From Desulfuromonadaceae bacterium (lineage in GTDB: Bacteria > Desulfobacterota > Desulfuromonadia > Desulfuromonadales > SZUA-401): a stretch of DNA of 15,197 bases. Both the position numbers and the translations under genes were made by a program. Shown here piece by piece: positions 12,471 to 15,197 of the stretch. The stretch covers positions 1 to 15,197 of the forward strand of contig QKBP01000077.1 in assembly GCA_003246035.1 (NCBI GenBank), given 5' to 3'. The stretch's first letter is position 1. Each line of letters begins with the position of its first letter. The notes beneath the pieces were generated by a model. The model saw only the letters and a list, made by a program, of their open reading frames with translations, was not told the DNA's origin and did not search any database.

Positions 12471-13385
12471 TCAGTGGTGCAGCGCGCCCCAGGGGGAGCG
12501 TCGCACCAGGTGCAGGGCCTGGTCTTCGACCTGGTCGCGGACCCCGCGGTTGAGTTTCTTCAGCCAGCGCTTCGGGATCGCCTCGTAGCCGTAAAAGGCT
12601 CCGGCGATCATCCCGGCGATCGCGCCGGTGGTGTCGGCATCCCCTCCCTGGTTGACCACCCCGACCAGGCACTCCTCGAAGTCGGCCGTCGAGAACAGGT
12701 AGTGAAAGACCGTCTGCAGCGTATCCACCACATAGGAGCCGGCCAACCCCTTGTAGTTGTTGAAACGGAACGTTCCGTGTTCGGCCACCAGGTCGCGGGT
12801 GACGGCGTGCAGCGCAAAGCGGTCGCCGCCGAGGATCGCCTGGTGCACCAGCCGCCCGATGCAGACGCTCGCCGCGTCGGAGAGCGGATGGTTATGGGTC
12901 AGGCGGGCCTGCTCGACGGCGTAGCGTTCCAGCATCCGGTCGTCGCCGAGGGTGTACAGGGCCACCGGGGCCATGCGCATCGCCGCGCCGTTACCGGCGT
13001 CCCACTCGTTGTAGGGGACCTCGAGTCGGCCGGTGAGCATGTAGTCGCGGATCCCGCGGCGGCAGGTGGCGCCGATGTCGATCGGCTTCCCCTTCATCCA
13101 GGCCAGGAAGGCCTCGGCGATCGCCTTGGGCTGCCACTCGCCGGCGCTGAGCACCGCCTCCCCCAGCGCCAGGGACATCTCGGTGTCGTCGGTCACCTGC
13201 CCGGCCGGGAGATACAGCCAGCCGCCGCCGACGATGTTACGGTGCACCTTGTACTCGGCCTTGATCTCCCCGGGCGCCATGAACTCGGTCGTCGCCCCGA
13301 GCGCGTCGCCGATCGCCAACCCGAGGTAGGCGGCACGGGCCCGGGCGTAGACTTGTTCTTTTTCCGTTTCAGCCTGCATGAACAT
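12471..13385 (-). CDS. draG: ADP-ribosyl-[dinitrogen reductase] hydrolase DraG
   Basis: A 304-residue cytoplasmic hydrolase that removes ADP-ribose from the modified arginine of NifH and so reactivates nitrogenase. It uses a dinuclear metal centre (Mn in the family). Visible motifs are GDALGATTEF (26-35), QVTDDTEMSLALG (63-75), DAGNGAAMR (129-137), THNHPLSDA (163-171) and GGDADTTGAIAGM (247-259), with all aspartate and threonine metal ligands of the ADP-ribosylglycohydrolase family in place. The FRFNNYKG...YVVDTLQTV region favours DraG over general glycohydrolases. The start at 13385 has a weak purine-rich ribosome site; an in-frame ATG at 13379 is equally possible. It lies 137 bp after draT, separated by the palindromic repeat, and is followed by a terminator. 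Confidence 0.95.
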   Translation of the reverse strand: MFMQAETEKEQVYARARAAYLGLAIGDALGATTEFMAPGEIKAEYKVHRNIVGGGWLYLPAGQVTDDTEMSLALGEAVLSAGEWQPKAIAEAFLAWMKGKPIDIGATCRRGIRDYMLTGRLEVPYNEWDAGNGAAMRMAPVALYTLGDDRMLERYAVEQARLTHNHPLSDAASVCIGRLVHQAILGGDRFALHAVTRDLVAEHGTFRFNNYKGLAGSYVVDTLQTVFHYLFSTADFEECLVGVVNQGGDADTTGAIAGMIAGAFYGYEAIPKRWLKKLNRGVRDQVEDQALHLVRRSPWGALHH

Positions 13386-13403
13386 TGTCCACTCTTTCTT
13401 TAA

Positions 13404-13522
13404 GGCTGATCAAAAGCATTCAGCTGCAAGGCGCCCGCCGCTTGAAGAGTGAGACGTAGCGGTCGCTACGTCGCAGCGATGAGAGCAAGGGGAACGCCGC
13501 AGATGAGCGCTTTTCATCAGCC
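13404..13522. repeat. 119-bp imperfect palindrome between draT and draG (REP/MITE-like)
   Basis: The outer 24 bases of the two arms match at 20 positions (GGCTGAT...AAAAGC...CTGC), the middle is diverged, and the centre is a perfect hairpin GACGTAGC-GGTC-GCTACGTC (13453-13472). The element is symmetrical around 13463. Its right end abuts the draT stop codon without a spacer, and its first bases offer two more in-frame stops. It encodes nothing. The form suggests a dispersed extragenic palindrome or a small non-autonomous mobile element. In the draT-draG mRNA it would fold into a long hairpin that could protect draT mRNA or lower draG expression. Confidence 0.75.
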
Positions 13523-14317
13523 TCAGCCGCCGATCAGCACCTTGACCTCGTATTCCCCGCCGATCACCAGCACCTCCCCTTCCCCCTTGAGGAGCGACTT
13601 GGGAAGCAGCCCGCTCATGAAGAAGACCTTGGTGAGCGGGACCTCGGCCTCGATCACCCGGCTGCCGAACTCCCAGGCCTTCTCGAAATCGTCGGTGAAC
13701 GAGTTGAGGTTGTTGAGCCGCAGCACGAAGCTCCCCTTGTCGTTCTTTTCGAGGACCTGGTGCTCCTCGAAGTCGTAGATGCCGCGATAGAGGGTCCTGT
13801 GGCTCGCCCCGGGAAATCTGCGCCCCATCTCGTACTGGACGAATCCATAGAGCAGGTCGAACTGCGAGAAGATCGCGTTGGTCCGCGACAGTCCCTGCAT
13901 GCGTGCCTGGGTGTAACGGGCGTAGGCGCGGGAGTGAATGTCCCCGATCGGTTCGCCGTGGAAAATCGGCGGCAGCCCGAGCCGCGACTCGACCCACCCC
14001 TTGAGGACCGCCCCCTCGACCGAGTTGCTGTCGAACAGCCAGCCGCGCAGAAACCGGAGGTAGCTGTTCTTGAGCGCCTTGCGGCTGCTCGGGGATTCTT
14101 CGCGCTGCCACTGGTGAAGCTGGAAGCGCACGTCCATGTAGTCATGAAAAAGAGCACCCCGCTCGGCCGGATCATCGAGCGGGTCGAGGCGCTGGAGCAG
14201 GTCGGGGAGCGCCTGACCCAGTCCCTGGATCTTGAGCTGCTGCGGCTCCCGGTTGTAGTGGCGCGAAGCGATCGCCCACGGGGGGAGGTTGCAGTAGTTC
14301 ATGGCTGTCGGATACAT
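13523..14317 (-). CDS. draT: NAD(+)-dinitrogen-reductase ADP-D-ribosyltransferase DraT
   Basis: A 264-residue cytoplasmic enzyme that transfers ADP-ribose from NAD to a surface arginine of NifH, switching nitrogenase off in response to ammonium or loss of energy. The family signatures are YCNLPPWAIASRHYNREPQ (8-26), LFHDYMDVRFQLHQWQ (56-71), SLKNSYLRFLRGW-type SSRKALKNSYLRFLRGW (77-93), FDSNSVEGAVLKGWVESR (95-112) and GEGEVLVIGGEY (245-256). The ADP-ribosyltransferase triad is recognisable as Arg178 in TLYRG, Ser206 in NLNSFT and Glu246-x-Glu248. GGAG 6 nt upstream supports the start at 14317; the alternative at 14302 is weaker. A candidate sigma-54 promoter lies at 14490-14505. draG, which encodes the reversing enzyme, follows. 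Confidence 0.95.
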   Translation of the reverse strand: MYPTAMNYCNLPPWAIASRHYNREPQQLKIQGLGQALPDLLQRLDPLDDPAERGALFHDYMDVRFQLHQWQREESPSSRKALKNSYLRFLRGWLFDSNSVEGAVLKGWVESRLGLPPIFHGEPIGDIHSRAYARYTQARMQGLSRTNAIFSQFDLLYGFVQYEMGRRFPGASHRTLYRGIYDFEEHQVLEKNDKGSFVLRLNNLNSFTDDFEKAWEFGSRVIEAEVPLTKVFFMSGLLPKSLLKGEGEVLVIGGEYEVKVLIGG

Positions 14318-14388
14318 TGTCCGTCCTCTCCCCAGGGATGCGACGATTTGCCTGTTTTTTCAGCAGCTGGCGTCCGGTCGGGAGCATC

Positions 14389-14442
14389 CGGTGCTTGTTC
14401 CAGGCGCGCCCTGCTGTCGACAAACCCCGTATTCAAGCACCG
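14389..14442 (-). promoter_or_regulatory. Long inverted repeat in the draT 5' leader
   Basis: CGGTGCTTG (14389-14397) and CAAGCACCG (14434-14442) are perfectly complementary nine-base arms separated by 36 bases that include the palindrome TGTCGACA. It lies between the predicted draT transcription start (near 14479) and the draT ATG. No T run follows on the minus strand, so it is not a terminator. It could be an RNA structure or a repressor site. Function unknown. Confidence 0.45.
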
Positions 14443-14489
14443 TCGGACTCTTTGACGGGCAACAGCGCCCGGGCCGCGAGCATATGAAT

Positions 14490-14505
14490 TGCATGGAAGA
14501 TGCCA
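14490..14505 (-). promoter_or_regulatory. Candidate sigma-54 promoter for draT
   Basis: The minus strand reads TGGCATC-TTCC-ATGCA, with GG and GC at the exact -24/-12 spacing and nine of twelve consensus positions matching. The predicted start near 14479 gives a leader of about 160 nt. It is weaker than the nifH-side promoter at 374-389 but shares its ATGC -12 form. No TGT-N10-ACA enhancer is seen upstream, up to the start of the divergent gene. Confidence 0.55.
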
Positions 14506-14594
14506 GCTACTGATTTCGTGCACAAATACCCGGTCTTGCTTTTATCCCGGGACCGGTTAAGGTTGGCCTAAACGCCATTGAAGGAGGGATCGCC

Positions 14595-15197
14595 ATGAAC
14601 AAAGCCGTCGTAACCTTGCTTGCGTTAGCCGTCCTGCTCGGCCTGGGAGTCTCCAGCGCCTGCGCGCTCCCGTACCTGTCGGGGAACCTCGGCGTGGTCT
14701 TCGCCGAAGATGCCGATATCAACGAAGGCATCGACACCGGCTCCATCGCCTTCGAGGACGGCCCGGTCATCGCCGTCGCCATCGGCAACGACACCGGCTT
14801 CGGCTCGCGCTTCGAGTTGGAACTGGCCTACCGCGCCAACGACTTCGACACCTGGACCTTCGACGGGTTGGGAACCGCTTTCGTACCCGGCGATGTGACC
14901 GCCCTCTCGCTGATGGGGAACGGCTACATCGACTTCGTCTCCAACACCGCGTTCACCCCGTTCATCGGTGCCGGCCTCGGCTTCGCGGATCTCGAAATGA
15001 CGATTGACGGGTTAGGGAGCGAAGACGATACCGTCTTCGCCTACCAACTGGCCGTGGGGGGGAGCTTTGCGACCTACACGAACCTGAGCTTCGACATCCA
15101 GTACCGCTACTTCGGCACCTCCGACCCGAACTTCGCGGGAATCGAGGCCGAGTACCAGACCCACAACATCATGGTCGGCCTGCGCAGCGCCTTCTAG
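14595..15197 (+). CDS. Small outer-membrane beta-barrel protein
   Basis: A 200-residue protein with a typical signal peptide (residues 1-24, cleavage after ACA before LPYLSG) and alternating aromatic/hydrophobic strands ending in phenylalanine (VGLRSAF), the outer-membrane insertion signal. Strand-like segments such as GNLGVVFAE, FELELAYRAND, FIGAGLGFADLEM, AYQLAVGGSF and LSFDIQYRYFG suggest an eight-stranded OmpA/OmpX-type barrel (OMP_b-brl family). Loops are acidic and rich in Asp and Gly. AAGGAGGG 6 nt before the ATG supports the start, and the stop is the last codon of the window. It is transcribed divergently from draT. Its function is unknown; porin-like, adhesive or structural roles are possible. 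Confidence 0.85.
   Translation: MNKAVVTLLALAVLLGLGVSSACALPYLSGNLGVVFAEDADINEGIDTGSIAFEDGPVIAVAIGNDTGFGSRFELELAYRANDFDTWTFDGLGTAFVPGDVTALSLMGNGYIDFVSNTAFTPFIGAGLGFADLEMTIDGLGSEDDTVFAYQLAVGGSFATYTNLSFDIQYRYFGTSDPNFAGIEAEYQTHNIMVGLRSAF

Noticed and set aside
12474..13403. 309-codon open frame on the plus strand
   Set aside because: Antisense shadow of draG; composition is not protein-like.
14484..14516. Mini-ORF starting MNCMEDASY upstream of the beta-barrel gene
   Set aside because: Too short, no ribosome site, and it overlaps the candidate draT promoter on the other strand.

Overview
The window reads as high-GC chromosomal DNA of a Desulfuromonadales/Geobacter-type bacterium (inference). The basis is the gene content: a CHASE/PAS histidine kinase, a DUF748 envelope protein, an ErcA-sensor kinase pair, DraT/DraG, and sigma-54 nitrogen-fixation-style control with leader terminators. 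No rRNA, tRNA, CRISPR array or transposase was seen.

Left edge (1-400, minus strand). The first 33 bases encode only MEKSKKMRQIA behind a good ribosome site. This fits the start of nitrogenase iron protein NifH, whose family begins MRQIA(I/V)YGKGGIGKST. Upstream lie a 42-residue single-span membrane protein, a leader with a rho-independent terminator overlapped by a small hexaloop hairpin, and a near-perfect sigma-54 promoter at 374-389. Positions 390-746 hold an 11-bp tandem repeat at enhancer distance, a GC hairpin and a weak promoter, but no convincing gene. A strong terminator (747-783) follows just before the next gene.

Middle (813-10916, mostly plus strand). In order: an EamA/DMT transporter; a membrane CHASE-PAS-PAS histidine kinase; a convergent double zinc-ribbon protein (minus); a 982-residue DUF748/AsmA-like protein with a split OmpA-like C-terminus; then ercA (iron-type alcohol dehydrogenase) overlapping a soluble GAF-PAS histidine kinase. 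The two kinases have similar catalytic cores and neither has a response regulator here.

Right part (10910-14505, minus strand). This is a nitrogenase ADP-ribosylation locus. draT (transferase) has a candidate sigma-54 promoter and a structured leader. draG (hydrolase) is separated from it by a 119-bp imperfect palindrome. After a second terminator with the same hexaloop module come four tightly packed genes: a helix-turn-helix protein with a cysteine tail, a 97-residue protein, a macro-like domain protein and an FKBP-type prolyl isomerase. A macro-like domain and a prolyl isomerase linked to DraT/DraG make the most unusual gene set here. It may be an extended nitrogenase-modification module.

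Right edge. A small outer-membrane beta-barrel protein (14595-15197, plus) diverges from draT and ends exactly at the window end.

The nif promoter, the draT promoter and the two matching leader modules suggest that both ends of the window belong to one nitrogen regulon, with housekeeping and signalling genes between them.
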